In this document: one piece after another, positions 46,135 through 55,120 of the stretch
Numbering within the stretch: position 1 is the first letter of the stretch
Layout of the letters: every line of letters begins with the position of its first letter
Source: JAJYVT01 sp035534455
GTDB lineage: Bacteria; Actinomycetota; Acidimicrobiia; Acidimicrobiales; RAAP-2
Direction of reading: 5' to 3'
DNA: 64,000 bases
Assembly: GCA_035534455.1 (NCBI GenBank)
Contig: DATLRV010000011.1
Span: 21,396 to 85,395, forward strand
Program-made: the position numbers and the translations under genes
Notes under the pieces: model-generated
Seen by the model: only the letters and a program-made list of their open reading frames with translations
What the model was told of the DNA's origin: nothing
Databases searched by the model: none

Positions 46135-46583
46135 TCGTCGCCGAAGCGGGCGAGGGCCTCTCGGACGTAGCGGACGAGCGGCACCGACTCGAGCTCGTCG
46201 GGGGAGAACCACGCCGCCAGATCGCTCGACCCGGCCGCCTCGTGTCGCAGGGTGCCGTGCCATTGGTCGATGCGGTAGATGAGGCGAACGGTGTGCAGGA
46301 TCGTGTCGTCAGGGACGGGCCAGGTGTCCGACAGCACGCCGAGGAGGGACAGCGAGCCGATCGCGAGGCCGGTCTCCTCGTGCACCTCCCGGCGCAGCGA
46401 GGCCGCCGGTGTCTCCCCGTGCTCGACCCCGCCGCCCGGAAGGAACCACATGCCCGCGACCGTGAGGTAGCTCGCCGCACGAACGAGGAGGATGCGTCCC
46501 TCCGCGTCGTGGGCCATCCCGTAGGCGCCGACGCGCTGGCGGCGACGCGGGTCTGCCTGCGGTTCGTCCGGCGGTGCGGTCAC
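46128..46583 (-). CDS. NUDIX hydrolase
   Basis: 151 residues. NUDIX box 'GGGVEHGETPAASLRREVHE' continuing 'ETGL', preceded by 'MWFLPGG'. The GTG start has GGAG 5 nt upstream and is 18 bp after the aldo/keto reductase stop; longer upstream reading runs into that gene. Probably a nucleoside-diphosphate-linked substrate. Its stop overlaps the decayed ndh start. Confidence 0.85.
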   Translation of the reverse strand: MTAPPDEPQADPRRRQRVGAYGMAHDAEGRILLVRAASYLTVAGMWFLPGGGVEHGETPAASLRREVHEETGLAIGSLSLLGVLSDTWPVPDDTILHTVRLIYRIDQWHGTLRHEAAGSSDLAAWFSPDELESVPLVRYVREALARFGDEW

Positions 46584-46600
46584 GGTGTCTCCGTGCCCGC

Positions 46601-47599
46601 TCAGGGTCGCGTCGCCGGGCTCTCGGTGAGCGCGGGGTCGCGCCGCACGATCGGCTCGAGCACCTGGTCGATGGCGCGCACGAGCTCGGGCTCGAGCTGG
46701 ACGTCGATGGCCTTGACGTTCTCCTCGAGCTGCTCGGGTCGGGTCGCTCCGACGATCGCGGCCGAGACGTTCTCGTTCAAGAGCACCCATGCGAGCGCGA
46801 CCGCGGCAGGGGAGTGGCCCGCGGCGCGCGCGAGCGCAGCGAATTCCTGTACGGGGACGAGGACCTCCTCGGTGAGAAGCTCCTCGATGAAGTGGCTCCC
46901 GTCGGCCGACGTGGCACGCGACCCCGGCGGCGGCGTCTCGCCGGGGTGGTACTTGCCGGTAAGGATGCCCTGCGCGAGCGGCGACCACACGATCTGCCCG
47001 ATGCCCTCGCGCTCGCACAGTGGCACGACTTCCGACTCGATGACCCGCCAGAGCAGCGAGTACTCCGGCTGGTTCGACACGAGGCGGTCGAAGCCCATGT
47101 CATCGGCGATCTGGAGCGCCGACTCGATCTGCTCCGCGGTCCACTCCGACACGCCGACGTAGAGGACCTTGCCCTGACGCACCAGGTCGTCGAAGGCGCG
47201 AAGCGTCTCTTCGAGCGGCGTCTCGAAGTCGTAGCGGTGCGCCTGGTAGAGGTCGACGTAGTCGGTCTGGAGGCGGCGGAGCGAGGCATGGAGCGACTCG
47301 GTCACGTGCTTGCGGGCAAGGCCCCGGTCGTTGGGGCCTTTTCCCGTCGGCCAGTACACCTTGGTGAAGATCTCGAGGGACTCGCGCCGCTGCCCGTGCA
47401 GCGCGCGTCCGAGGACCTCCTCGGCGCGCCCTTGCGAGTAGACGTCCGCCGTGTCGAACGTCGTGATCCCGAGATCCAGGGCCTTGCGGACGCATGCCTG
47501 GGCAGCGTCCTCCTCCACCTGGCCGCCGTGAGTGATCCAGTTTCCGTACGCCATGGCGGAGACGACGAGCCCGCTGCGTCCGAGGTGTCGGTATTCCAT
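46601..47599 (-). CDS. aldo/keto reductase (Kv-beta/YghZ-like)
   Basis: 332-residue NADPH barrel. Catalytic set: Asp and Tyr in 'FDTADVYSQGRAEE', Lys in 'IFTKVYW', His in 'YQAHRYD'; cofactor region 'AAIVGATRPEQLEEN'. The start ATG leads directly into the family N terminus 'EYRHLGRSGLVVS'. Physiological substrate unknown; relatives reduce methylglyoxal and other aldehydes. Confidence 0.92.
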   Translation of the reverse strand: MEYRHLGRSGLVVSAMAYGNWITHGGQVEEDAAQACVRKALDLGITTFDTADVYSQGRAEEVLGRALHGQRRESLEIFTKVYWPTGKGPNDRGLARKHVTESLHASLRRLQTDYVDLYQAHRYDFETPLEETLRAFDDLVRQGKVLYVGVSEWTAEQIESALQIADDMGFDRLVSNQPEYSLLWRVIESEVVPLCEREGIGQIVWSPLAQGILTGKYHPGETPPPGSRATSADGSHFIEELLTEEVLVPVQEFAALARAAGHSPAAVALAWVLLNENVSAAIVGATRPEQLEENVKAIDVQLEPELVRAIDQVLEPIVRRDPALTESPATRP

Positions 47600-47673
47600 G
47601 GCAGCCGAGCGTAACTTGGGCGACCGTCACCCGCGTCCCGCCACCCGCGTCGCGTGCGCCGCGCGCCCCGTCT

Positions 47674-47679
47674 TAGGCT
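47674..47679 (+). promoter_or_regulatory. -10 box of leaderless arfB promoter
   Basis: TAGGCT ends 8 nt before the ATG at 47688. Confidence 0.45.
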
Positions 47680-47687
47680 CGGCGTCC

Positions 47688-48161
47688 ATGGCGACGGACG
47701 CGGGCGCGGAGGCACACGCGGAGGCACACGCGGGAGCGGGGGCACGCGGGGGGCCGGTGCTCCGGGTGTCGCCGTCCCTTTCGATACCGCTCGACGAGGT
47801 CTCGTGGCGGGCCACGACCCCCGGGGGTCCCGGGGGCCAGCACGCCAACCGGACGGCGAGCCGGGTGGAGGTTCGTTTCGACGTCGAGCACTCGCCGTCC
47901 CTCGGTCCCCGCCAGCGCGCGGCGCTCCTCGAGCGTCTCGGCCCGATCGTGACGGCGTCGTCTGCCGACGAGCGGTCGCAGGCCCGCAACCGCCAGCTCG
48001 CGCTCGAGCGCCTCGCCGAGCGGCTGGCCGCCGGACTGCGGGTGCCGCGCCGACGGCGCCCGACGGCGCCGACCTCTGCAGCGCGGGCGCGTCGTCTCGA
48101 CGAGAAACGGCGCCGGGCGGTCACCAAGCAAAGCCGGCGCACCCCAGGCCCCGACGAGTGA
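47688..48161 (+). CDS. arfB: peptidyl-tRNA hydrolase ArfB (ribosome rescue)
   Basis: 157 residues. The class-I release-factor domain carries the GGQ motif in 'ATTPGGPGGQHANRTASRVE', which hydrolyses peptidyl-tRNA on stalled ribosomes, and a basic C-terminal tail ('RARRLDEKRRRAVTKQSRRT') that enters the mRNA channel. An Ala/His/Gly-rich stretch of about 20 residues precedes the domain. Converges with surE, 19 bp apart. Confidence 0.92.
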   Translation: MATDAGAEAHAEAHAGAGARGGPVLRVSPSLSIPLDEVSWRATTPGGPGGQHANRTASRVEVRFDVEHSPSLGPRQRAALLERLGPIVTASSADERSQARNRQLALERLAERLAAGLRVPRRRRPTAPTSAARARRLDEKRRRAVTKQSRRTPGPDE

Positions 48162-48180
48162 GCGCCCCGGGGCTTGGGGA

Positions 48181-49059
48181 TCAGCGCCCGAGGAGACGGT
48201 GGAGGCTCGAGAGCGCGGCCCGGACTACCTCGTCGGCGTCGGGTGCCGCGTCCTCGCGTACGCCCACGATCGGGGTGAGCGCCGCGAAGCCGGCGGCGAC
48301 CAGCGCGGCGTCGTCCTCTGGGTCCTCGGACTCGTCCGCGTGGCCCAGGGTCGGGACGGCCGCGCCGAGCGTGAGGCGGATCTCCCCCTCGTCGTCCCCG
48401 CCTCGCCGCGCCGGCCCGTCGACGCCGTGCGCCAGGCCCCCCGCCAGGCCGCCCGTCGCCTGCTTCACGATCCCCGACGTCGAGATCCTGGCGCGCCGCA
48501 CACCCCGCAGCTCGTCCATGGGAAGCGAGGGGACGTTCAGGTTCAGCACCGTCCGGGGGGGTGCGTCGCAGAGGGCGGGAAGGAGCGCCACCGCGATCGT
48601 CGACGCGGTGTCCCACTGCTCCGGGGGGAATCCCGCACGTAGGGACACCGCCATGCCGCGAAGACCGAGCTGTGCGCCCGCAAGGGTGGCGCCGACGGTC
48701 CCCGAGTGGAGGACGGAGCGTCCGACGTTCGCTCCGAGATTGATTCCCGACACCACCATGTCCGGGCGCGGTCCGAAGCCTCCGAGCGTCCCGACGAGCA
48801 CGGCCAGGGCGGGAGGTGCGTCCACGCCGTAGGCGGGGACGTCGTCCGCGCCCTCGATGTGGACACGCCGATACGAGATCGCCGCGCGTTCGTACACGGT
48901 GCCGACCGCTGCGGACGCGCCGCTGTGGTTCGCGAGCGGCGCGACCACGATGACCTGGTGGCGTCCGTCGTGATCCGCGGCCCATCTGGCGAGCGCACGG
49001 GTGATGGCTGCGAGGCCCGGTGCGTGCACGCCGTCGTCGTTGGTTACCAGGACCCGCAC
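48181..49059 (-). CDS. surE: 5'/3'-nucleotidase SurE
   Basis: 292 residues. The metal-binding start 'VRVLVTNDDGVHAPGL', 'VVAPLANHSGASAAV' and 'VVSGINLGANVG' are the family signatures of this nucleoside-monophosphate phosphatase. The GTG start is the second residue-level match to the family N terminus and lies 8 nt after a -10 box (TATCGT). A Ser/Asp/Glu-rich insert is found near residue 225. Confidence 0.92.
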   Translation of the reverse strand: MRVLVTNDDGVHAPGLAAITRALARWAADHDGRHQVIVVAPLANHSGASAAVGTVYERAAISYRRVHIEGADDVPAYGVDAPPALAVLVGTLGGFGPRPDMVVSGINLGANVGRSVLHSGTVGATLAGAQLGLRGMAVSLRAGFPPEQWDTASTIAVALLPALCDAPPRTVLNLNVPSLPMDELRGVRRARISTSGIVKQATGGLAGGLAHGVDGPARRGGDDEGEIRLTLGAAVPTLGHADESEDPEDDAALVAAGFAALTPIVGVREDAAPDADEVVRAALSSLHRLLGR

Positions 49060-49066
49060 GCGCCAG

Positions 49067-49073
49067 TACGATA
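49067..49073. promoter_or_regulatory. overlapping divergent -10 boxes between surE and the epimerase gene
   Basis: TACGATA reads TACGAT on the plus strand (49067-49072) and TATCGT on the minus strand (49073-49068). The minus box serves leaderless surE; the plus box lies 35 bp before the epimerase ATG. Confidence 0.45.
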
Positions 49074-49107
49074 CCCGCCGACCTGCACTCTCCCGAGAGG
49101 ACGCCGC

Positions 49108-50049
49108 ATGCCACAGAGCGCTTCGCCGATCTCGCCGACGGGGGAGCAGTGGGTCATTGCGCACGGCCACCAGCAAGCGGTGGTCACCGAGGTCGGCGCG
49201 ACGCTCCGGAGCTACACGCTCGGTGCCGACGACGTGGTGGACGGCTTCGGCCCGTCGGAATGGAGCCACGCGGGGCGCGGCCAGGTCCTCGCGCCGTGGC
49301 CGAACCGGCTCGGTGACGGGAAGTACGAGTGGCGAGGGGTGCGGGCGCAGGCCGCGCTCGACGAGCCCTCGCTCGGCAACGCGATCCACGGGTTGGTGCG
49401 CTGGATGCCCTGGCAGCTCGAGGCGAGCGCGCAGAACGTCGTCGCCCTCCGCTGCACGATCCGGCCCACGCCGGGCTACCCCTGGTCGGTGGAGCTGCGC
49501 TGCGAGTACCGGCTGCGGCGAGACGGTCTGGTCGTGACCACGGAGGCGACCGGGGCGGGGGAGACCGCAGCACCGTTCGGCATCGGGTTCCATCCCTACC
49601 TCGTCGCCGGCGCCGCCGGCGCCGCCAGCGCCGACACCGCGACGCTGGCGATCCCCGCAACGCGCAGCCTCGTGGTCGACGAACGCCAGCTGCCCACCGG
49701 CGAGCTACGGGAGGTCGCGGGGAGCGAGCTCGACTTCAGGTCGGGCCGGACGATCGGGTCCACGCGGCTCGACACCGCCTACACGGGCCTCTTCCGTGGA
49801 GACGACGGGATCACCCGGGCGTCGCTCGGCGACCTCGAGACCGGCCGCGGCGTCGAGCTGTGGGCGGACGACCGCTTTCGGTACCTCATGTGCTACACCG
49901 CGGACGGCGTCGAGCCGGAGCGCCGTCGTCGCTCGGTGGCGATCGAACCCATGACGTGCCCCCCCGACGCCTTCCGCTCCGGGAAGGACCTCATCGTGCT
50001 CGAACCGGGCGAGTCCTGGGAGGGCAGCTGGGGCCTGCAGCCGCACTAG
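49108..50049 (+). CDS. aldose 1-epimerase family protein
   Basis: 313 residues, galactose-mutarotase fold. 'VLAPWPNRLGDGKYEWRGV' (substrate Arg), 'NAIHGLVRW' (His), 'FGIGFHPYLVAG' (catalytic His) and a late Glu in 'SVAIEPMTCPPDAF' agree with the family. GAGAGGA lies 6 nt upstream of the ATG. It interconverts alpha and beta aldoses; exact sugar unknown. Confidence 0.9.
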   Translation: MPQSASPISPTGEQWVIAHGHQQAVVTEVGATLRSYTLGADDVVDGFGPSEWSHAGRGQVLAPWPNRLGDGKYEWRGVRAQAALDEPSLGNAIHGLVRWMPWQLEASAQNVVALRCTIRPTPGYPWSVELRCEYRLRRDGLVVTTEATGAGETAAPFGIGFHPYLVAGAAGAASADTATLAIPATRSLVVDERQLPTGELREVAGSELDFRSGRTIGSTRLDTAYTGLFRGDDGITRASLGDLETGRGVELWADDRFRYLMCYTADGVEPERRRRSVAIEPMTCPPDAFRSGKDLIVLEPGESWEGSWGLQPH

Positions 50050-50088
50050 TGGTGGTTTCCGGTGCCCGTGCCGCCGTGCGACGGACGC

Positions 50089-51075
50089 TCAGCTGTGCAG
50101 CATCCAGCGCAGCGCGCCGCAGAACGCCCGAGCGGGGGGCACCACCACGAGCTCGTCGAGGAGGAGCGGTGCGGGAATGCCCAGCTCGGCGCGCGCCCAG
50201 CGGGGGACGACCGCGAGCGCCGACGCGACGATGCCGAGGTAGATCGCCCGGTCCTTGGGTCTACGAGCCACGCCGTGCAGGAGGAAGTCGCGGGCCTCGA
50301 TCGCCTGGGGTCCCGCGTGCAGCTCCGGGCGGACGCTCGTGAAGTAGTCGTGGACCTCCTCGGCCGACTCGGGAACCCAGCGTGCCCCGAGGGACCGGGC
50401 CACCACCGCCGTCTCGGTGAAGTACCGGTCACGGTCGGCCGGCCCGAAACGGTGAGGACCGTAGCGCTCGGCGGCGGCGAGAAAGCTGAACACCTCCGCG
50501 ACGTGCACCCACGTCAGGAGCTCGGGATCTCCCGCGGCGTACCTCCGGCCATCCGGCGCCCGTCCGTGCACGTGCCGGTGGACGTCTCGCACTTTGTCGA
50601 TCGCGAGGTTGGCCTCCTCCACCGTGCCAAAGGTGGTCGCGCCGACGAACGCAGCGGTGCGGCGGAGGCGGCCGATCGGGTCCTCGCGGTAGTTGGAGTG
50701 GTCCGCGACGCCGGCCATGGCGAGGGGGTGCAGGGTCTGGAGCATGAGGGCGGCGAGGCCACCGACGACCATGGCCGGCAGGTCCCCGTGGACGCGTCGG
50801 GCCACCGCGCCCGGCGGCAGGAATGCCTCGCCCGTGCCCTCGGCGCGCGGCGGGGGCTCTCCCGGGAGGCCGAGCGACCGCCGGATGCTCCGGCGCAGGT
50901 CGGATCGGACGGGACCGGCGAGCCGGCTTCCGACGGCGAGCGGCGCGCGGAGCGGCGCCGACAAGAGGCGCGCCGAACGCGCGAGGACCTCGGGGCACCC
51001 CGGCGACGCGCCCTCGTCGGTCCCGGCGACAGGAGCGCCGGAGTCGGGGTCGGTGCGTCGCAGGGACTCGTGCAC
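50089..51075 (-). CDS. oxygenase MpaB/DUF2236 family protein
   Basis: 328 residues. 'VHGDLPAMVVGGLAALMLQT', 'HPLAMAGVADHSNY', 'TFGTVEEANLAIDKVRDVH' and 'PELLTWVHVAEVFSF' are the hallmarks of this family, some members of which are heme b oxygenases (latex-clearing protein is a relative). The GTG start follows a -10 box TACACT (51090-51085) by 9 nt. Substrate unknown. Confidence 0.85.
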   Translation of the reverse strand: MHESLRRTDPDSGAPVAGTDEGASPGCPEVLARSARLLSAPLRAPLAVGSRLAGPVRSDLRRSIRRSLGLPGEPPPRAEGTGEAFLPPGAVARRVHGDLPAMVVGGLAALMLQTLHPLAMAGVADHSNYREDPIGRLRRTAAFVGATTFGTVEEANLAIDKVRDVHRHVHGRAPDGRRYAAGDPELLTWVHVAEVFSFLAAAERYGPHRFGPADRDRYFTETAVVARSLGARWVPESAEEVHDYFTSVRPELHAGPQAIEARDFLLHGVARRPKDRAIYLGIVASALAVVPRWARAELGIPAPLLLDELVVVPPARAFCGALRWMLHS

Positions 51076-51309
51076 GGGACGCCGAGTGTAGGGCTGAACG
51101 GCCCGGGGATTCGCGACGCGCGGCTCGCCGCCTGGCAGAATGGCGCCTTGCGTGATCTATGAAAACGATTCGGCTCCGATCTCCTCTGGGCCGCCCCAGC
51201 GCCCCGGCCGTGCCCCGCGGGGTTGCCACTCCTCGACGATCCGGCAGGCCGTCGCGTGCGCGCCTCGGGCCGGGACGTCGAGAACGGGACCGGGTGTAAG
51301 GCCGTCGGC

Positions 51310-52314
51310 GTGAGCCACGTCCTCCCGGCGACCGCCGAGCCGAACCCGCTCCGACTCGAACCCGAGCCGGCCGCGGCGCGGCACGCGAGGTCCTGGGTCA
51401 CCGGAATCCTCGCGGGCTGGCCCGTAGAGGGCGTCGAGACCGCCCGCCTCCTCGTGTCCGAGCTCGTGACGAACTCGGTGCTGCATGCGGGCACGCCGAT
51501 CGCGGTCGCCTACCGGCCCGAGGGTGCTCGCGCCCGCTTCGAAGTGCGCGACGGGCACGCGGCGGCCCCCGTGCCGAAGCGCTACGCCGCGGACTCGCCG
51601 ACGGGACGTGGCTTGCGGCTTCTCGCCTCGCTCGCCGAGGACTGGGGCGTCGAGCGCGGCCCCGACGGGAAGACCGTCTGGTTCGCGGTGAGCCCCGCCA
51701 TCGACGCTGCGCGGCACGAGCTCGTGCCGGTGCCCGCGTCTCGTTCGATGGCTCGCGGGGACCTCGTCGCCGCGGGCTCGCGCCCGGGTGGCCGGGGGAC
51801 CGGCGCGAGTGGCGGGACCGGAGAGGCCCGTGGCGTGACCGCCGGGCGCCCCGGCGTCGGCGAGGTCGTCGACGTGCAGGTGCTGGCGCTGCCGCCGGAC
51901 GTGTATCACGAAGCTGAGCAGCACAACGACGCGGTGGTCCGCGAGCTGGCGCTCATCGTGCAGTCGGCGAATTCCGCCGGTGGACTCGAGGTGCCGCGCC
52001 GGCTCCTCGACCTCGCGACGGAGGTCCGTCGCGCTTTCGCGCCGGCGAGCGACGCGATGCGGGTGCAGGTGGAAGAGGCGATACGGCGCGGCGACGCGAC
52101 CGTGGACATCCACATGTCGGTGCCACGCCGCGGCTGGGAGGCGCTCCTGCGGCTCGCGGACTGGCTCGACGAGGTCGACCGCTACTGCAGGGAAGGGGAG
52201 CTGCTCACGCTCGAGTCGTCGCCGCGACTTCGACGGTTCCGCGCCTGGTACGCATGGCAGGTGGCGGACCAGATGCAGGGCTCGGCCCCCACTCCGTGGG
52301 AGCCGACAGCCTGA
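51310..52314 (+). CDS. RsbW-like ATP-binding (anti-sigma type) regulator with C-terminal helical domain
   Basis: 334 residues. Residues about 15-130 are a GHKL ATPase: N-box 'LLVSELVTNSVLHAG', G1 'VRDGHAAAP', G2 'TGRGLRLLASLAEDWGV'. A Gly-rich linker leads to about 150 alpha-helical residues with 'LPPDVYHEAEQHNDAVVREL', a domain also seen in actinobacterial phosphatase/anti-sigma proteins. It probably acts in partner switching. The GTG with AAGG upstream is preferred; an earlier start at 51223 would add 29 residues. Its stop touches that of convergent apbE. Confidence 0.75.
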   Translation: MSHVLPATAEPNPLRLEPEPAAARHARSWVTGILAGWPVEGVETARLLVSELVTNSVLHAGTPIAVAYRPEGARARFEVRDGHAAAPVPKRYAADSPTGRGLRLLASLAEDWGVERGPDGKTVWFAVSPAIDAARHELVPVPASRSMARGDLVAAGSRPGGRGTGASGGTGEARGVTAGRPGVGEVVDVQVLALPPDVYHEAEQHNDAVVRELALIVQSANSAGGLEVPRRLLDLATEVRRAFAPASDAMRVQVEEAIRRGDATVDIHMSVPRRGWEALLRLADWLDEVDRYCREGELLTLESSPRLRRFRAWYAWQVADQMQGSAPTPWEPTA

Positions 52315-53142
52315 TCACTCGTCGAACGGCATCCCGGGGGTCCAGATCTCGGTCCCGTCGGTGCGGACCAAGTAGCCCTCGTAACGGGGAAGCTCCGCGA
52401 GCCGTTCGAGCACCTCGTCACCCCCGACGGCGAGGGCCGTCGCCATGCCGTCGGCGAGCGCGAGGCTCGGACCCACGACGCTCGCAGACGCCGCGCACGC
52501 CCGGGGGCCGCCGGTGCGTGGATCGACGAGGTGTGGACCCCGCTCGTAGGTCCCCGACGTCGCGACCGCGTCGTCGACGAGGAGGACGCAAGCCAGTGCA
52601 TCCGGTCGCCAGGGATGCCGGACGCCGATGCGCCAGCGCGTGCCCTCTGCCGGTTCGCCGAAGACCGCGACGTCACCGCCTGCGTTGACGGATGCCGCCG
52701 CGACGTCTCGGACCCTGAGCGCGCCGAGCGCCCGCTCGACGGCCCACCCCTTCACGATACCGGTCGGATCGACGCCACCGGGCATTGCCCAAGGGTCGAA
52801 CCATCCGGAGCTGAGGTCCCGCACGTACGCGCAGAGGTCGAGCACCTGACCGATCTCGTCGGGGACCTCGTCGGGAGAGAGCAGGCCGCGTCGCAGCATG
52901 CTCATCGGGCTCTCCGGCTTCCAGGTGCTGAACAGGCCGTCGGCTCCGTGAAGCTCGGCGCACGCCCGCTCGAGCGCCGCTCCGACCGTTGAGGAGGGTT
53001 CCTGCGATCCCGTGCCGAGGCGGAGGTGAATCGAGACCGCCGTCCCCATCACGTGTTCGACATGCACGATCTCGCGGGAGCGCTCGCCGGACCCGACCCC
53101 GCCGTGGAGGCGGCCGCCACCGGGGGACGTCACGGCGCTCAC
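52315..53142 (-). CDS. apbE: FAD:protein FMN transferase ApbE
   Basis: 275 residues. It covalently attaches FMN to Thr of target proteins. 'DPTGIVKGWAVERAL' (FAD site), 'VNAGGDVAVFG', 'TSGTYERGPHLVDPRTG' and 'LALADGMATALAV' (metal site) are present. No lipoprotein signal is seen, although many ApbE are exported. It starts 4 bp after the FMN-binding gene stop, whose product carries the target motif. The exact start within the first 20 codons is uncertain. Confidence 0.9.
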   Translation of the reverse strand: MSAVTSPGGGRLHGGVGSGERSREIVHVEHVMGTAVSIHLRLGTGSQEPSSTVGAALERACAELHGADGLFSTWKPESPMSMLRRGLLSPDEVPDEIGQVLDLCAYVRDLSSGWFDPWAMPGGVDPTGIVKGWAVERALGALRVRDVAAASVNAGGDVAVFGEPAEGTRWRIGVRHPWRPDALACVLLVDDAVATSGTYERGPHLVDPRTGGPRACAASASVVGPSLALADGMATALAVGGDEVLERLAELPRYEGYLVRTDGTEIWTPGMPFDE

Positions 53143-53146
53143 CGCG

Positions 53147-53641
53147 TCACTTGGGAAGCTTGTCGAGCGCGGACTGCACGGAGTATGCGTATGCCTCGCT
53201 CGTGTAGGTGGCCCCGGACAGCCCGTTGATCTGGGCACTCTGCGCAGAGAGCACCTCGCGCTGGAGGATCGGGATCACCTGGGCGGCGAGCTGCTGTGAG
53301 TACGACTCGGCGGTCTGGAGTGTCGCGACAGCCACGTTCGTGATCTTGCCGCCGGACATCGTCACGCGGACCGAGAGCTGGCCGTAGCCGTACTGCTCGA
53401 GCCTGCCGGTCGCCGCCGTCGTCGACCCCGAGGCACCGGTGGAGCTCGGGCTGGTCGTCGGCGTCGTCGCCGGTGTGCGTGTGTTGGAAGGGCCGGTGTG
53501 CGAGGAGTGGTTGGACGACGGCGCGTTGCCGGCGCCGAGCGACGTGCCACCGATCGCGACGGTCCCGCTGTGGCTGTGGAAACCGAGGACGCCGGCGAGT
53601 CCGGCAGCCGTGACCCCGAGCACCACCGGGTAGCGCTTCAT
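53147..53641 (-). CDS. exported FMN-binding-domain protein (ApbE substrate)
   Basis: 164 residues: N-terminal membrane anchor or signal ('VVLGVTAAGLAGVLGF'), a Ser/Thr/Pro linker (residues 36-78), and an FMN-bind domain with the flavinylation motif 'LSGATYTSEAY', in which Thr147 should receive FMN. It lies between the membrane reductase and apbE and so is probably the flavin carrier outside the membrane. Confidence 0.9.
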   Translation of the reverse strand: MKRYPVVLGVTAAGLAGVLGFHSHSGTVAIGGTSLGAGNAPSSNHSSHTGPSNTRTPATTPTTSPSSTGASGSTTAATGRLEQYGYGQLSVRVTMSGGKITNVAVATLQTAESYSQQLAAQVIPILQREVLSAQSAQINGLSGATYTSEAYAYSVQSALDKLPK

Positions 53642-53663
53642 CGATCCTCCTTCGCTCGGCTGG

Positions 53664-55055
53664 TCACCACTGGTACACCTCGTAGTGGACGCAGTTCCGG
53701 TGCACGCCGAGCTCGTGGGCCGCCGCGATGACCTCGTGGACGAACCCCTCGGGGCCGCAGACGTAGAGGTCGCGCTCGGAGAGATCGGGGACGAGCCGGC
53801 GGAGGAAAGCCCGCGGACTGCCCGTTGACGACCGGGGGCCGACGAGCTCGTGGAGCGTGCCGTTGAGCTTGCGCACGAGGGCGGCAGTCTCGTCGCGCAG
53901 GACCAGCTGCTCGGTCGTCGGGGCCCGCATCACCACGATCGGCTGCGCGGTCTTGGGGAGATCCTCGAGCAGGGCGCGGATGGCGGTGATGCCGATCCCG
54001 CCGGCGACGAGCACCACCTTGTCGTGCATCCGCACGTCGGGGGTCACCGCCCCGTACGGCCCCTCGATCGCCACACGGGTGCCGGGACGAAGGCGGGCGA
54101 TGGCCGACGAGTGGTCGCCGAGCTGGCGGACGGTCAACCGCAAGTGTGGCGGACGGGGCAGCGCGGAGACCGTGTAGGGGTGGGCCTGCCACCACAGACC
54201 GCGCGCGAGGAACCGCCATGCGAAGAACTGTCCGCCCGAGATGCGCAGCCGGTGGAGCTGGCGCCCGGTGCACACGATCGACACGACGCCGGGTGCCTCG
54301 CGGTGTACCTCGGACACGCGGATCTGGTAGCGAATCGAGCGGGCGATCGGGAGCCCGAACCGGTAGAGGAGCACCGTGCCGGCCGTCAACGCCCAGACGA
54401 GCGCCCACACGGCCTGCGTCGCCGGATGGCCGACGAAGGTCGGGCCGAGGGCCAGCACGTGCGCGAACGAGAGCGCGAGCGCGAGGTACATGTAGAGGTG
54501 GAGCACCCACCACGTCTCGCGGCGCATCCGCCGACGCAGCGCGCCGATCGACGCGACGCCGGCCGCCACCATCAGCGCGAGCCCGACCGTCGCGGCGAGC
54601 ATGTCGGGGTAGGAGCGGAGGAAGACCGCGAGCTCGTGGAGGACGCCGCTCTTCGCGGCCTGCGCGAAGCCGATCGTGATCACGACCGCGTGGACGACGA
54701 GGAGGCTGATCGGCCACGGGCCGACCCGACGATGCCACCTGAGGAGCCCGTCCTGCCCGAGAATCCGCTCGAGCTGGGGGATCCGGCTGATCAGCAGGAG
54801 CTGCACGAGGGCGAGGTACATCCCGACGAGCCCGGTCATCCCGCCCACGAACATCGCGACGCCACCACGGACGTGGAGATCCGCGCCGGACTCGCTCGCC
54901 ACGCCGAGCAGGACGACGGCGAGAAGCCCGAGCACGCCGCCGGCGACCGCGGCCTGTCCCAGCACCCGCCGAGGCGCGGGCGCCGGTCGTCGCGCGACTC
55001 GACCGCCCGCGGACCGGGACCGCGCGACCGACCGCTCGGACACCGTCGTGCTCAC
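53664..55055 (-). CDS. ferric-reductase-like transmembrane flavocytochrome
   Basis: 463 residues. Six membrane helices with heme-ligand His pairs ('LLRWHRRVGPWPISLLVVH' and 'VLHLYMYLALALSFAHVL') are followed by a ferredoxin-reductase module: FAD motif 'HPYTVSALP', 'GPYGAVTPD', NAD(P) motif 'VAGGIGITAIRALLEDL', and 'DLYVCGPEGFVHEV'. It would move electrons from NAD(P)H across the membrane to the FMN-binding protein encoded 22 bp downstream. GTG start; upstream open frame is antisense of other genes. Confidence 0.9.
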   Translation of the reverse strand: MSTTVSERSVARSRSAGGRVARRPAPAPRRVLGQAAVAGGVLGLLAVVLLGVASESGADLHVRGGVAMFVGGMTGLVGMYLALVQLLLISRIPQLERILGQDGLLRWHRRVGPWPISLLVVHAVVITIGFAQAAKSGVLHELAVFLRSYPDMLAATVGLALMVAAGVASIGALRRRMRRETWWVLHLYMYLALALSFAHVLALGPTFVGHPATQAVWALVWALTAGTVLLYRFGLPIARSIRYQIRVSEVHREAPGVVSIVCTGRQLHRLRISGGQFFAWRFLARGLWWQAHPYTVSALPRPPHLRLTVRQLGDHSSAIARLRPGTRVAIEGPYGAVTPDVRMHDKVVLVAGGIGITAIRALLEDLPKTAQPIVVMRAPTTEQLVLRDETAALVRKLNGTLHELVGPRSSTGSPRAFLRRLVPDLSERDLYVCGPEGFVHEVIAAAHELGVHRNCVHYEVYQW

Positions 55056-55120
55056 AGGCACAGCTTGGCGGCACCTCGTGACGAAGAAGTGAAGAGGTCC
55101 GCGGCGGTCCGCGGACCTCT

